Source: a virus. Taken from it: DNA of 64,000 nucleotides. Below the pieces are notes generated by a model. That model was not told the origin of the DNA, ran no database searches, and saw only the letters and a program-made list of their open reading frames with translations. How positions within the stretch are numbered: position 1 is the stretch's first letter; each line of letters begins with the position of its first letter. Shown here piece after piece: positions 56,523 through 63,949 of this stretch. The stretch lies in IMG/VR virus record IMGVR_UViG_3300027749_002876, positions 372,001-436,000 of that record; one strand, 5' to 3'. Made by a program: the position numbers and the translations under genes.

Positions 56523-57405
56523 TAACCAATGTATCTAAAAGGGTTTTTATGGTATTATTCCATTTAATTTGATGCCAAGTAGGCTTTAATTTTTTAATTA
56601 AATCTATTCTATATATAGATAGATTAAAGGTTTGTGTTTTAAGCTGTTCCCAGCCGTGACTTTTTATTCTTTTTTCTAATTTTGGGTACATTATTTGATA
56701 CATCCGAGATTTAAAACTAGAAATAGTATCACCTTCCATTGGATTATCTAAATGTATTTGTATAAGTTTAATGGAAGAATCTAAACTGTAACTTATCATA
56801 TTTCCTATTCCATTAATACCTTTATCAAGCATAAATCTTTCATAACTTGCAAACTCTAATCTAAATGGGGACAGTACCGGATTCTCATTATGAGTTTGTG
56901 CCCAAGGCCAATCCCCTCCTATTATAGGGAAATAACTACATTGTTCAATTAACCATAAATGTGTGGCTACGTGAGGTTCTATGATATAATAAGGAGTCAA
57001 ATATTTTAAATGATCACCATTTTGAAAAAACTTATCAGCATTCAATTCAACCAGTTTATGACTTATACCATTCTCCCTACAAAATTTTTCAGCATAATAT
57101 ATATCATGTGTATTGATTATCATACCATCTACTTTTATAATTAAAGTAATTGCTATTACAGGTATACTGTTTTTAATACATGACAATAATACCAATTCAC
57201 TATCCAACCCACCACTATACAATACTTCCACATATTTGGTTTGTCTAATAGATAAATGGTCATTAAATATATCAGTAATACTTCGATTACTATTAAACGG
57301 AACATCTAATATTTCTGTAGTGAAATTATGGATAGTATCACTTAATTCTAAGGTACATTTTTTAAACCCATTCAATCCAACATTCCATTCAATAATATTT
57401 TTCAT
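56500..57405 (-). CDS. PP-loop ATPase, asparagine synthetase-like (301 aa)
   Basis: YVEVLYSGGLDSELVLLS is the SGGxDS ATP-pyrophosphatase loop. Conserved neighbours include YYAEKFCRENGISHKLVEL and FPIIGGDWPWAQ. There is no glutaminase domain. It is a distant paralogue of the protein at 40947. I chose ATG 57405 because a TAAATA box ends 5 nt before it; the nine extra upstream codons would overlap the box. Confidence 0.78.
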   Translation of the reverse strand: MKNIIEWNVGLNGFKKCTLELSDTIHNFTTEILDVPFNSNRSITDIFNDHLSIRQTKYVEVLYSGGLDSELVLLSCIKNSIPVIAITLIIKVDGMIINTHDIYYAEKFCRENGISHKLVELNADKFFQNGDHLKYLTPYYIIEPHVATHLWLIEQCSYFPIIGGDWPWAQTHNENPVLSPFRLEFASYERFMLDKGINGIGNMISYSLDSSIKLIQIHLDNPMEGDTISSFKSRMYQIMYPKLEKRIKSHGWEQLKTQTFNLSIYRIDLIKKLKPTWHQIKWNNTIKTLLDTLVNENDKFK

Positions 57406-57410
57406 GTCAA

Positions 57411-57416
57411 TATTTA
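57411..57416 (-). promoter_or_regulatory. TAAATA box, 5 nt before ATG (minus)
   Basis: On the minus strand, GCTAAATATTGACATG leads into the PP-loop gene. Confidence 0.6.
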
Positions 57417-57448
57417 GCGTAAATAATAGCATATTATTAAATTTGTGC

Positions 57449-57454
57449 TAAATA
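57449..57454 (+). promoter_or_regulatory. TAAATA box (late promoter candidate)
   Basis: GCTAAATACG lies 25 nt before ATG 57480, with CAAGGA between. It is divergent from the minus box at 57411. Confidence 0.55.
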
Positions 57455-57479
57455 CGATTAACACACCCCAAGGATTAAA

Positions 57480-57929
57480 ATGCTCCACTTCATAACAGAC
57501 TTAACACACAAACTATTAAATTTTATTAAAGATGATCCAGTTAGACCAGAAATTTCTACCGATTTTAGAGTAAGTAATGGTAGAATGGTTGCGGCATTAT
57601 CTAGTAATGATGATGATCCGGATGCAATGGTATGTGTTAGTTTCCATGATTTTGTTCCAGCCGGAGTAGATGATTTATCTAATGTATCAGAGGTTCCAAC
57701 TACCGCTGTATTCTATACTATCTGGAGTTATAAAGCCGGTAAAGGCCGTGATTTATTAATACAAGCGGTAAAAGGTATTCAGGAGCAATATCCTAGTGTA
57801 AATAGATTTGTGACATTAAGTCCTAAAACAGAAATGGCTAGAAGATTTCATTTAAAAAATGGTGCTATTATATTCCGTGAAAATATAGAAACCATTAACT
57901 ATGAATATACTAAAACAATAAGTGAATAA
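57480..57929 (+). CDS. GNAT-like conserved phage protein (149 aa)
   Basis: The blocks RPEISTDFRVSNGR, TTAVFYTIWSYKAGKGRDLL (acetyl-CoA-loop-like GKGRDLL) and RFVTLSPKTEMARRFHLKNGA are typical of a small GNAT-like family widespread in T4-like phages. The substrate is unknown. The ribosome binding site is AAGGA. Confidence 0.7.
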   Translation: MLHFITDLTHKLLNFIKDDPVRPEISTDFRVSNGRMVAALSSNDDDPDAMVCVSFHDFVPAGVDDLSNVSEVPTTAVFYTIWSYKAGKGRDLLIQAVKGIQEQYPSVNRFVTLSPKTEMARRFHLKNGAIIFRENIETINYEYTKTISE

Positions 57930-57933
57930 TATT

Positions 57934-58212
57934 ATGGCAAAAGAAGTTAAAATGGTTAATACTAGTGAAGAAGTAGAGCAAATAGAAAAAAGCGCATTAT
58001 TATCATGTGATTTTATATATGATACATTATTACCATTATTAGAAGAATTTGAAAATAATAATGATGATCCAGAATATATTCCCGGTGTCGCTACTCATGG
58101 ATTATTTATAGCATTAATACAAGAGTTGGCTGATTTAGGATATACTCAAAGAGACTTAAACAAAGAAATCAAAACCTACATGAATACAAGTATAGGGGAA
58201 GTAGTACACTAA
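57934..58212 (+). CDS. Conserved phage protein (92 aa)
   Basis: I chose ATG 57934, 4 nt after the upstream stop; a GTG at 57922 would overlap. The chain is acidic and helical (TSEEVEQIEKSALLSCDFIY, GLFIALIQELADLGYTQRDL). No function is known to me. Confidence 0.6.
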   Translation: MAKEVKMVNTSEEVEQIEKSALLSCDFIYDTLLPLLEEFENNNDDPEYIPGVATHGLFIALIQELADLGYTQRDLNKEIKTYMNTSIGEVVH

Positions 58213-58248
58213 AGTACTACATATTTAAGAAACAAAAGTACTCATTTT

Positions 58249-58317
58249 AGCACCTCAGGTGCTTCAAAATCGCTAGACTATTCAGGAACATATACTGATA
58301 CACTTCTAGCGATTTTT
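58249..58317 (+). terminator. Hairpin pair with T tract (probable terminator)
   Basis: AGCACC/GGTGCT (58249-58263) is followed by a 12-bp stem between 58266-58277 and 58305-58316, with a 27-nt loop and trailing Ts. The long loop makes it atypical; a small structured RNA is possible. Confidence 0.55.
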
Positions 58318-58325
58318 GCCAATAT

Positions 58326-58354
58326 TTGACAATAAATGGGTTATAGTGTATAAT
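58326..58354 (+). promoter_or_regulatory. Sigma70 promoter TTGACA-N17-TATAAT
   Basis: Exact hexamers; the -10 ends 6 nt before ATG 58361, so +1 would fall on the ATG. Confidence 0.85.
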
Positions 58355-58360
58355 TCATCT

Positions 58361-58699
58361 ATGAACTCAAAAATCGTCCGCAAACGTAGAACTGATAGAA
58401 ATCAAGTGATTTACTATATCCAAGATACAGTAACACTTGAGTACTACATTGGTTTAACCGCACTTTGTTTTAATGGCAATGTACGTAGAACACTAGTCCG
58501 TCGTATGCAAAAGCACATGCAACGGGCTATGACAGAAAACAAAAACTGGGGTTTGAGTCGTGCCTTACGTGAGCATGGTGCTGAACGTTTTGTATTTGGC
58601 ACATTAGAAGTTGTCCGTGGTAAGCGTCCTGCTCACGCACGTGAGACAGAATTGATTAACACATTGCAACCAGCATTGAACACATTTGGAGTAAAGTAA
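58361..58699 (+). CDS. GIY-YIG domain protein (112 aa)
   Basis: QVIYYIQDTVTLEYYIGLTA is the GIY-YIG-type core, followed by Arg/His-rich RRTLVRRMQKHMQRAM and a C-terminal Glu in ARETELINTLQPALN. It is only the catalytic module, without DNA-binding tail. It is leaderless by promoter position. It might be a nicking enzyme or degrade host DNA rather than home. Confidence 0.75.
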   Translation: MNSKIVRKRRTDRNQVIYYIQDTVTLEYYIGLTALCFNGNVRRTLVRRMQKHMQRAMTENKNWGLSRALREHGAERFVFGTLEVVRGKRPAHARETELINTLQPALNTFGVK

Positions 58700-58926
58700 T
58701 GAACGAAAGAATTAAAGAACTTATTGAGCAGGCTGAAGATTATTCGGCAGAGCAACATGCCCCCTATTCACACCATGAACGTGTGTTGAGGTACGAAGTT
58801 TTTAAGGAGAAGTTTGCCGAATTGATTGTTAAGGAATGTATGAATGTTTTAGATCCGGGTGGTCATCAATTGATAGCACGTTTTCACACAAGACAATGGT
58901 TGTCAGAACATTTTGGAGTAGAATGA
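58699..58926 (+). CDS. Conserved small phage protein (75 aa)
   Basis: MNERIKELIEQAEDYSAEQH...FAELIVKECMNVLD...WLSEHFGVE follows a pattern very common among T4-like phage small proteins of unknown function. It is coupled at both ends by 1- and 4-nt overlaps. Confidence 0.7.
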   Translation: MNERIKELIEQAEDYSAEQHAPYSHHERVLRYEVFKEKFAELIVKECMNVLDPGGHQLIARFHTRQWLSEHFGVE

Positions 58927-59150
58927 AAGTAAACGATATATTACAATGGACTGGTGCAGTATTTATTATTGCTGGCCATATCTGTAACGCAATTGGACCT
59001 GATGCACACCCCTACAACATTGTAGCATTTACATTAGGTACAATTATGTTTTTAACATGGACAATCCGTGTAAAGAATAACCCGCAATTGGTAGTAAACG
59101 TAGTAGCAATAGTTACTTGTTTAATTGGTTTAGTTAATGCATGGAGATAA
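58923..59150 (+). CDS. Small membrane protein, three spans (75 aa)
   Basis: I chose ATG 58923 (ATGA overlap with upstream stop). Membrane segments are near residues 9-24 (GAVFIIAGHICNAIG), 31-46 (IVAFTLGTIMFLTW) and 54-72 (LVVNVVAIVTCLIGLVNAW). Its function is unknown; a holin-like role is possible but unsupported. Confidence 0.65.
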   Translation: MKVNDILQWTGAVFIIAGHICNAIGPDAHPYNIVAFTLGTIMFLTWTIRVKNNPQLVVNVVAIVTCLIGLVNAWR

Positions 59151-59153
59151 AGA

Positions 59154-59309
59154 ATGAGTTGGATACTATATATAATTTTAGGAACCTCAATGCCTGTTTT
59201 AAATCAGGTAAATCGGTATACGGATGAAACAGTTTGTAAACAAGCTATTAAAGAATTAACGGATAAAAATGTAAGGGCCGTATGTTTGCCCAGACAGGAG
59301 ATAAAATGA
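59154..59309 (+). CDS. Small protein with N-terminal hydrophobic segment (51 aa)
   Basis: ATG 59154 follows GGAGATAAAGA. Residues 3-16 are hydrophobic (WILYIILGTSMPVL) like a signal anchor; two Cys follow at residues 28 and 44. Its stop overlaps the next ATG (ATGA). Its function is unknown. Confidence 0.55.
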   Translation: MSWILYIILGTSMPVLNQVNRYTDETVCKQAIKELTDKNVRAVCLPRQEIK

Positions 59310-59614
59310 ACAAATTGATTAGAGACGGAATGGTCGCTGTATTGTATAGTCCTGACTATGGTTCGGGCTGGTATACATGGAACCAAGACTATCCTGAAAT
59401 ATTGTTTGACCCTGCTATCGTCAAGTTGGTAGAAGAAAACAAATGGGATGAATTGAAAACATATATTACACTAAAATATCCTAAACTATATACCGGTGGT
59501 ATTGTGGACTTGAAAGTAGCATTGATACCCGAAGGCGCAATGTTTAGAATAAATGAATATGACGGTGCCGAATCCATTGAATTAAAAGATGATGCAGATT
59601 GGTTTGTAGCGTGA
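59306..59614 (+). CDS. Conserved hypothetical protein (102 aa)
   Basis: MNKLIRDGMVAVLYSPDYGS, WYTWNQDYPEILFDPAIVKL and NEYDGAESIELKDDADW form a compact globular protein known to me only as a recurrent hypothetical in phages and bacteria. ATG 59306 has CAGGAG upstream and overlaps the preceding stop. It ends in a GTGA overlap with the next ORF. Confidence 0.65.
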   Translation: MNKLIRDGMVAVLYSPDYGSGWYTWNQDYPEILFDPAIVKLVEENKWDELKTYITLKYPKLYTGGIVDLKVALIPEGAMFRINEYDGAESIELKDDADWFVA

Positions 59615-59724
59615 GGTATATTACTAATAAGTATAAGTCGGTCATTCTTCCATACGAAGAAGGTATGTTAGAATGGCTACACGAAACCTATCCACATAGT
59701 CTTTATTATATTGTAGAGGTGTAA
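59611..59724 (+). CDS. Short GTG-start ORF (37 aa)
   Basis: GTG overlaps the preceding stop (GTGA). The product MRYITNKYKSVILPYEEGML, then EWLHETYPHSLYYIVEV, is well-formed small globular sequence. It is probably genuine because of the coupling, but is unrecognised. Confidence 0.5.
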   Translation: MRYITNKYKSVILPYEEGMLEWLHETYPHSLYYIVEV

Positions 59725-59727
59725 ATG

Positions 59728-59735
59728 TATAAATA
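59728..59735 (+). promoter_or_regulatory. TATAAATA late promoter box, 5 nt before ATG
   Basis: An exact TATAAATA, then TCTTT and ATG 59741. Confidence 0.68.
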
Positions 59736-59740
59736 TCTTT

Positions 59741-59968
59741 ATGGACTTTTGGGATATTTTACACTTGCACAAACAAAAAATATTTGCTATAATAGCAATA
59801 TTATTTGGATTATATTGGATGCATGTTCCTGAAGAAGAAGAACCACCTCAGCCAATCATCACTCTTAAGTATAGGTGTGAATTAATTGTAAAAAATTTAC
59901 ACGATTTTCCAAAAAATGTAAGTGACAGTTGTGAAAAACTTTTGAAAGAAGAAAATGAAATTGAATGA
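59741..59968 (+). CDS. Small membrane-anchored protein (75 aa)
   Basis: Residues 12-27 (KIFAIIAILFGLYWM) form one membrane span, followed by an acidic linker (EEEEPP) and a helical tail with two Cys. It overlaps the next gene by 14 nt. It is leaderless by promoter position. Its function is unknown. Confidence 0.6.
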   Translation: MDFWDILHLHKQKIFAIIAILFGLYWMHVPEEEEPPQPIITLKYRCELIVKNLHDFPKNVSDSCEKLLKEENEIE

Positions 59969-60479
59969 AGTTAATGAAGTATTGGATCACAAAATTACCG
60001 GTGGTAGTGAGTATCAATGGAATTGCTATCCAGATGGTAGATATTTAGATTACGAAAGTGATTTTGCACATGCATCGGTAATTTATAGTACTGTTGACCA
60101 AACAATTTATCAGGCTGAAGTTTCCGTTAAACGTGAAGCTTGGGACGAAGATAAAAAACCCTATCGTTGGTTGAATCCTGATTATAAAGATGCTTTATAT
60201 AAAGAATCAGAGAAACGACAAGTAGATACTGACATTGCTTGGGACGATATTAAGTTTATTGATTTAGAAATGGAAGAAGATTTCCTTGAGAAGGCTAAGG
60301 CTCTTTGTAACGGAGAAGAATGTGATACCCGTGTTCAGTTTCCAATTGATATAGATGATGAACTAATATTAAAATTATCTATGGAAGCACATAAACGTGA
60401 TATTACACTAAATAAGATGATAGAGATTATTTTACAAGAAGTAATCGACCGTCACCGTGTCAACGGAACATTAGCCTGA
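59955..60479 (+). CDS. Conserved phage protein with ribbon-helix-helix-like end (174 aa)
   Basis: The N-terminal part (EYQWNCYPDGRYLDYES, ASVIYSTVDQTIYQAEVSV) is beta-rich. The C-terminal 45 residues (IDIDDELILKLSMEAHKRDI, TLNKMIEIILQEVIDRH) read as a ribbon-helix-helix fold, which often binds DNA. I recall related proteins in T4-like phages. The precise role is unknown. Confidence 0.62.
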   Translation: MKLNEVNEVLDHKITGGSEYQWNCYPDGRYLDYESDFAHASVIYSTVDQTIYQAEVSVKREAWDEDKKPYRWLNPDYKDALYKESEKRQVDTDIAWDDIKFIDLEMEEDFLEKAKALCNGEECDTRVQFPIDIDDELILKLSMEAHKRDITLNKMIEIILQEVIDRHRVNGTLA

Positions 60480-60509
60480 CACGTTATATAAGTGTAACAG
60501 GAGATAGTT

Positions 60510-60815
60510 ATGAAAAAAGTTCTATTAGCATTGTCATTATTAGCAGTTACGGGAACAGCAATGGCGCAACATTATCATGGCCATGGTATACGTCACGGTG
60601 GTTATTATCGAGGCGGACCTGGATTTGGTTGGTGGGTAGCACCAGTAGTCACAGGTGTAATCGGTTATGAAATTGCAAAACAGCAACAGGTAATTGTACA
60701 ACAACCAGTTGTTGTACAAAATCCTCAACCTGCACAAGGACAAGTTTGTACACCTTGGACAGAGACACAAAACTCAGATGGCACAATCACTCGCACACGA
60801 ACCTGTAATCAGTGA
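60510..60815 (+). CDS. Secreted small protein (101 aa)
   Basis: The signal peptide MKKVLLALSLLAVTGTAMA is cleaved before QHYHGHG. The mature part has a His/Gly-rich start, a hydrophobic segment (FGWWVAPVVTGVIGYEI), a Gln/Val stretch and a C-terminal pair of Cys. It resembles small periplasmic bacterial proteins. The ribosome binding site is CAGGAG. Its function is unknown. Confidence 0.65.
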   Translation: MKKVLLALSLLAVTGTAMAQHYHGHGIRHGGYYRGGPGFGWWVAPVVTGVIGYEIAKQQQVIVQQPVVVQNPQPAQGQVCTPWTETQNSDGTITRTRTCNQ

Positions 60816-60824
60816 CCAAATTAT

Positions 60825-60853
60825 TTGCTATTGTATCGTTCATAGTGTATAAT
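60825..60853 (+). promoter_or_regulatory. Sigma70 promoter TTGCTA-N17-TATAAT
   Basis: The -10 ends 5 nt before ATG 60859, giving a transcript starting at or next to the ATG. Confidence 0.7.
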
Positions 60854-60858
60854 ATATT

Positions 60859-61146
60859 ATGAACGATATTTTTTATGGTATTTTTTCGTGGATAAAAGAT
60901 GACTTTAAGTCTAACAGAATTCGCTTTGTTATTGAGCTTCTTGCATGGGCTATTAGTATTGGTTGCAGTATTACTATGGCACTCACAGTACCCAATCCAC
61001 CGCTTCTTACTCTTTATCCTGTTTGGATCACTGGCTGTGCTTTGTATGCTTGGGCTAGTTGGACTAGGAAATCTTTTGGCATGCTGGCTAACTATCTATT
61101 GTTGACCACAATTGATAGTATTGGATTATTAAGGATGGTTATATGA
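60859..61146 (+). CDS. Small membrane protein conserved in T4-like phages (95 aa)
   Basis: FVIELLAWAISIGCSITMAL, LYPVWITGCALYAWASW and SFGMLANYLLLTTIDSIGLL are three membrane segments of a protein I recall as common in marine T4-like phages. Its function is unknown. It overlaps the next gene by 4 nt. Confidence 0.72.
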   Translation: MNDIFYGIFSWIKDDFKSNRIRFVIELLAWAISIGCSITMALTVPNPPLLTLYPVWITGCALYAWASWTRKSFGMLANYLLLTTIDSIGLLRMVI

Positions 61147-61454
61147 CACAAACACAATGGGTATTAGTGGAAACGGTAAACACATTCCGTCAACGTTACA
61201 TGGTTGAAGTTCCTATCGGTACTGATAACTACGGCAAAGACAAAATTGACTGGGCCTTAGATACAGTTACTATGGAAGAGGCAAAAGAATTTAGCCAAGA
61301 ACATATCGGCGAACTGATTGTAAGCCATCGTGTTGTTACTAAAGATGAAGCATTATTTTTGTGCGATAAAGATAATGACTACACCAAATCTTGGAATGAA
61401 GAACAAAAAATAAATACTTTTTTTACACTTTGGAAAGAAGAAGATGTTATCTAA
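61143..61454 (+). CDS. Conserved hypothetical protein (103 aa)
   Basis: TQWVLVETVNTFRQRYMVEV, TVTMEEAKEFSQEHIGELIV and SHRVVTKDEAL form a small alpha/beta protein that recurs in T4-like phages without known role. It overlaps neighbours on both sides. Confidence 0.65.
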   Translation: MTQTQWVLVETVNTFRQRYMVEVPIGTDNYGKDKIDWALDTVTMEEAKEFSQEHIGELIVSHRVVTKDEALFLCDKDNDYTKSWNEEQKINTFFTLWKEEDVI

Positions 61455-61815
61455 AATAGAAAAATATAAAAAATACTTTGCGTTTGAGGGTAAAGCCTCA
61501 CGCAGTGAATATTGGGGTGTGTACTTAATTGGTGTATTGCTAATTATGTTAGTGGGTTTATTAGCAACAGTAGTTGCACTAATTAGCACGCCATTCACAC
61601 TGTTACTGATTGGCTTTATTGGGTGGATATCCGCATTGGCAATAGTTTGTGTAGGTAGTGTACTAGCATTTTGGATGTGGATTGCAACCGCTATTAGACG
61701 TTGCAATGACGCCGGTGTAAATCCTTGGTTTGCTATTACACTATTATTACCCACACCTTTAAATCTTATACCATTCGTTGTGTTTGGTTGCTTACCCTCA
61801 GAGGAAATTAAATGA
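61444..61815 (+). CDS. DUF805-like membrane protein (123 aa)
   Basis: FAFEGKASRSEYWGVYLIG at the start and ATAIRRCNDAGVNPW near residue 80 are hallmarks of the DUF805 family, with hydrophobic spans between and after them. The inner-membrane role is unknown. Overlapping starts and stops show operon coupling. Confidence 0.8.
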   Translation: MLSKIEKYKKYFAFEGKASRSEYWGVYLIGVLLIMLVGLLATVVALISTPFTLLLIGFIGWISALAIVCVGSVLAFWMWIATAIRRCNDAGVNPWFAITLLLPTPLNLIPFVVFGCLPSEEIK

Positions 61816-62102
61816 ATATTCAAGAAACTTGGACTGATAGTGATTGGACTAAATTCAGTGAATGGCTAAATGGGATGCTACGTCTAGGTCCTGCTACCGT
61901 TACGTTTACCAAAGCCGATGGCACTGACCGTGTAATGCAATGTACACTAGAAGAAGATAAATTACCTAAAGTTGAAATCAAAGAAGGTGCAAAAACTCGT
62001 AAAGAATCAACTACAAGTATGCGTGTGTTTGATTTAGAAAAGAATGAGTGGCGCAGTTTCACTCTTAAAAAAGTAAAACAAGTTAATATCTCTATACCAT
62101 GA
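61812..62102 (+). CDS. DUF2693-like conserved protein (96 aa)
   Basis: TVTFTKADGTDRVMQCTLEE, then MRVFDLEKNEWRSFTLKKV, is the pattern of a T4-like phage family (placed as DUF2693) that resembles a small SH3-like barrel. Coupled at both ends. Confidence 0.72.
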   Translation: MNIQETWTDSDWTKFSEWLNGMLRLGPATVTFTKADGTDRVMQCTLEEDKLPKVEIKEGAKTRKESTTSMRVFDLEKNEWRSFTLKKVKQVNISIP

Positions 62103-63427
62103 ATGACTTTGAGCAAGGTAACATTCACTATATGGCTAAAGAATATTATGAAGCCACAGAATGTTATAAAAGATTTTTACAACAAGAGCCAGAAAATTAT
62201 GTAGCATTACATAATCTTGGTATCGCTCTTTGTCAACTAGGACAGGATCAAGAAGCATTAGAATGTTTTGAATTACCTTGTAAACATGATTATGCAGAGA
62301 GTTGGCTTAGTCGCGGTACCGCCTTGCGTAATCTGGGTAGATACAAAGAAGCATTAATTACCTTTGCACATACATTTGCATTGGATCCTAAACATCCCAC
62401 TGCATACAGTAACTACGGGAATACATTACGTGAGTTTGGATTACCTGAACTTGCTGTACCATTCTTAAAAATAGCACAAGAACTAAAACCAAATGATGTA
62501 AACTATGAATTGAATGAATCAGTGTGTCATTTGATGAAAGGTGATTTAGTTGAAGGTTGGAAAAAATACAATGCTCGTTGGTATTATCAAAGTGATATCA
62601 GTTTTAAACCTAATTTACCCGGTCCCGAATATGATGGTTCACAAGACATTGTGAATAAAAGAGTATTGGTATATTATGAACAAGGGTTTGGTGATAGCAT
62701 ACAATTTATTCGTTTCATTAACGTATTAAAACAAAAAGGTGCTATCGTTTTATTGATAACTAAACCTCAATTGTATGATTTGTTTAAGTTTAATTTTCCT
62801 GATTTGTTAGTATTAAATGCAGATGAACACTTACCTGTATATAATTTTCATGTAGCACTGATGGATCTTCCCAAATGCTTTGGTACTACAATTAATACTA
62901 TACCTAGTCCATCTGCATATTTGGATGTAGATGAAGGAATGAAACAAACATGGAAACAACTATTAGGCCCTAAAACAAAGAAACGTATTGGGTTACTATC
63001 TAGTCCAAATAAGGTTGCATTCATATCTCGTTTTCGTAGGATAGAGTTAGAAAAGTTATTGTCAATTGTAAGTGATGAATATGAATTCGTTAGTCTATCA
63101 TATGAAGTAGATGAACAAATATTAGAATTGTTAGCAAAATACAATGTTAAAACATTCCATGAAAATATATCAGGCTTCTACAATACAGCAGGATTGATTA
63201 GCCAATTAGATTTAGTGATATCAATTGATACCGTTATACCACACTTATCCGGAGCACTTGGTATACCCACATGGGTGATGTTAACTGATTACGGTTGTGA
63301 TTGGCGATGGTTTATGAACCGAAATGATAGCCCATTCTACAGTTGTATGAGGTTGTTCCGTCAAACAAATGGTACATGGGATACTGTACTAGAATCTATA
63401 AAACTAGAACTACAAAATTTTAGTTGA
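62099..63427 (+). CDS. TPR-glycosyltransferase fusion (442 aa)
   Basis: Residues about 1-155 are tetratricopeptide repeats (NYVALHNLGIALCQLGQDQE, AYSNYGNTLREFGLPELAV). Residues about 185-440 are a GT-B-type glycosyltransferase-like domain: RVLVYYEQGFGDSIQFIRFI, KRIGLLSSPNKV, DLVISIDTVIPHLSGALGIP, CDWRWFMNRNDSPFY, RLFRQTNGTW. This arrangement is known in bacterial TPR-glycosyltransferases related to O-GlcNAc-type enzymes. It may glycosylate phage or host surface proteins. Confidence 0.85.
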   Translation: MNDFEQGNIHYMAKEYYEATECYKRFLQQEPENYVALHNLGIALCQLGQDQEALECFELPCKHDYAESWLSRGTALRNLGRYKEALITFAHTFALDPKHPTAYSNYGNTLREFGLPELAVPFLKIAQELKPNDVNYELNESVCHLMKGDLVEGWKKYNARWYYQSDISFKPNLPGPEYDGSQDIVNKRVLVYYEQGFGDSIQFIRFINVLKQKGAIVLLITKPQLYDLFKFNFPDLLVLNADEHLPVYNFHVALMDLPKCFGTTINTIPSPSAYLDVDEGMKQTWKQLLGPKTKKRIGLLSSPNKVAFISRFRRIELEKLLSIVSDEYEFVSLSYEVDEQILELLAKYNVKTFHENISGFYNTAGLISQLDLVISIDTVIPHLSGALGIPTWVMLTDYGCDWRWFMNRNDSPFYSCMRLFRQTNGTWDTVLESIKLELQNFS

Positions 63428-63453
63428 CATAAATACGTTTCCTATGCTATAAT
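63424..63453 (+). promoter_or_regulatory. Sigma70 promoter TTGACA-N18-TATAAT
   Basis: It overlaps the stop of the glycosyltransferase gene; the -10 ends 7 nt before ATG 63461. Confidence 0.8.
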
Positions 63454-63460
63454 ATGCATT

Positions 63461-63619
63461 ATGAAACGAAAAATCTTATCTTTTACTGTTGAACAGCCCA
63501 AACATCGGGCCCACAAAGTGTTGTTTTCTAGCAACACTCCGTTCAAACCTAAGGTCGTACAGTCCAAAAAAGGTCTGTACATTCGTAAACCCAAACATCC
63601 AAAACTCAACGAAATTTGA
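63461..63619 (+). CDS. Small basic protein (52 aa)
   Basis: MKRKILSFTVEQPKHRAHKV, then KPKVVQSKKGLYIRKPKHPK, is strongly basic and may bind nucleic acid. There is no Shine-Dalgarno, but a sigma70 -10 lies just upstream. The next promoter's TTGACA overlaps its stop. Confidence 0.55.
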   Translation: MKRKILSFTVEQPKHRAHKVLFSSNTPFKPKVVQSKKGLYIRKPKHPKLNEI

Positions 63620-63644
63620 CAACAAATGGTGTTGGGTATATAAT
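63616..63644 (+). promoter_or_regulatory. Sigma70 promoter TTGACA-N17-TATAAT
   Basis: Exact hexamers, 29 nt before the next ATG, which has AAAAGGAG. Confidence 0.85.
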
Positions 63645-63673
63645 AGAGTCTTATTCAGTCAAAAGGAGTTCAA

Positions 63674-63949
63674 ATGAACATCAAGCAAATTAATACTGCT
63701 ATCATGCAGGGTGACTTCACTAACGAAGAATTGAATAGCATCGGTGATGCAATGCGTTTTGCCCGTGCCCAACTAGTAGTACGAAACAAATCGGCATTGA
63801 CGATCGGTTCCAATGTGAAATTCACAAGTTCAACCCGTGGTACAATCTCCGGTGTTGTAAAGAAAATCAATCGTAAATTTATTATTGTAGATCAGCCGGG
63901 TCAGTTCCGTAGTTGGAAAGTGCCCGCTAACATGTTGGAGGTATTGTAA
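63674..63949 (+). CDS. Conserved T4-like phage protein (91 aa)
   Basis: The N-terminal helix pair (MNIKQINTAIMQGDFTNEEL, DAMRFARAQL) is followed by a beta-barrel-like part (IGSNVKFTSSTRGTISGVVK, KFIIVDQPGQFRSWKVP). I recall it from many T4-like cyanophages; its function is unknown. Its stop overlaps the next start. Confidence 0.72.
   Translation: MNIKQINTAIMQGDFTNEELNSIGDAMRFARAQLVVRNKSALTIGSNVKFTSSTRGTISGVVKKINRKFIIVDQPGQFRSWKVPANMLEVL

Noticed and set aside
59765-59793. Sigma70-like TTGCAC-N17-TATAAT inside the 75-aa membrane protein gene
   Set aside because: It lies within codons for the membrane span and no suitable gene start follows closely. It was not annotated.
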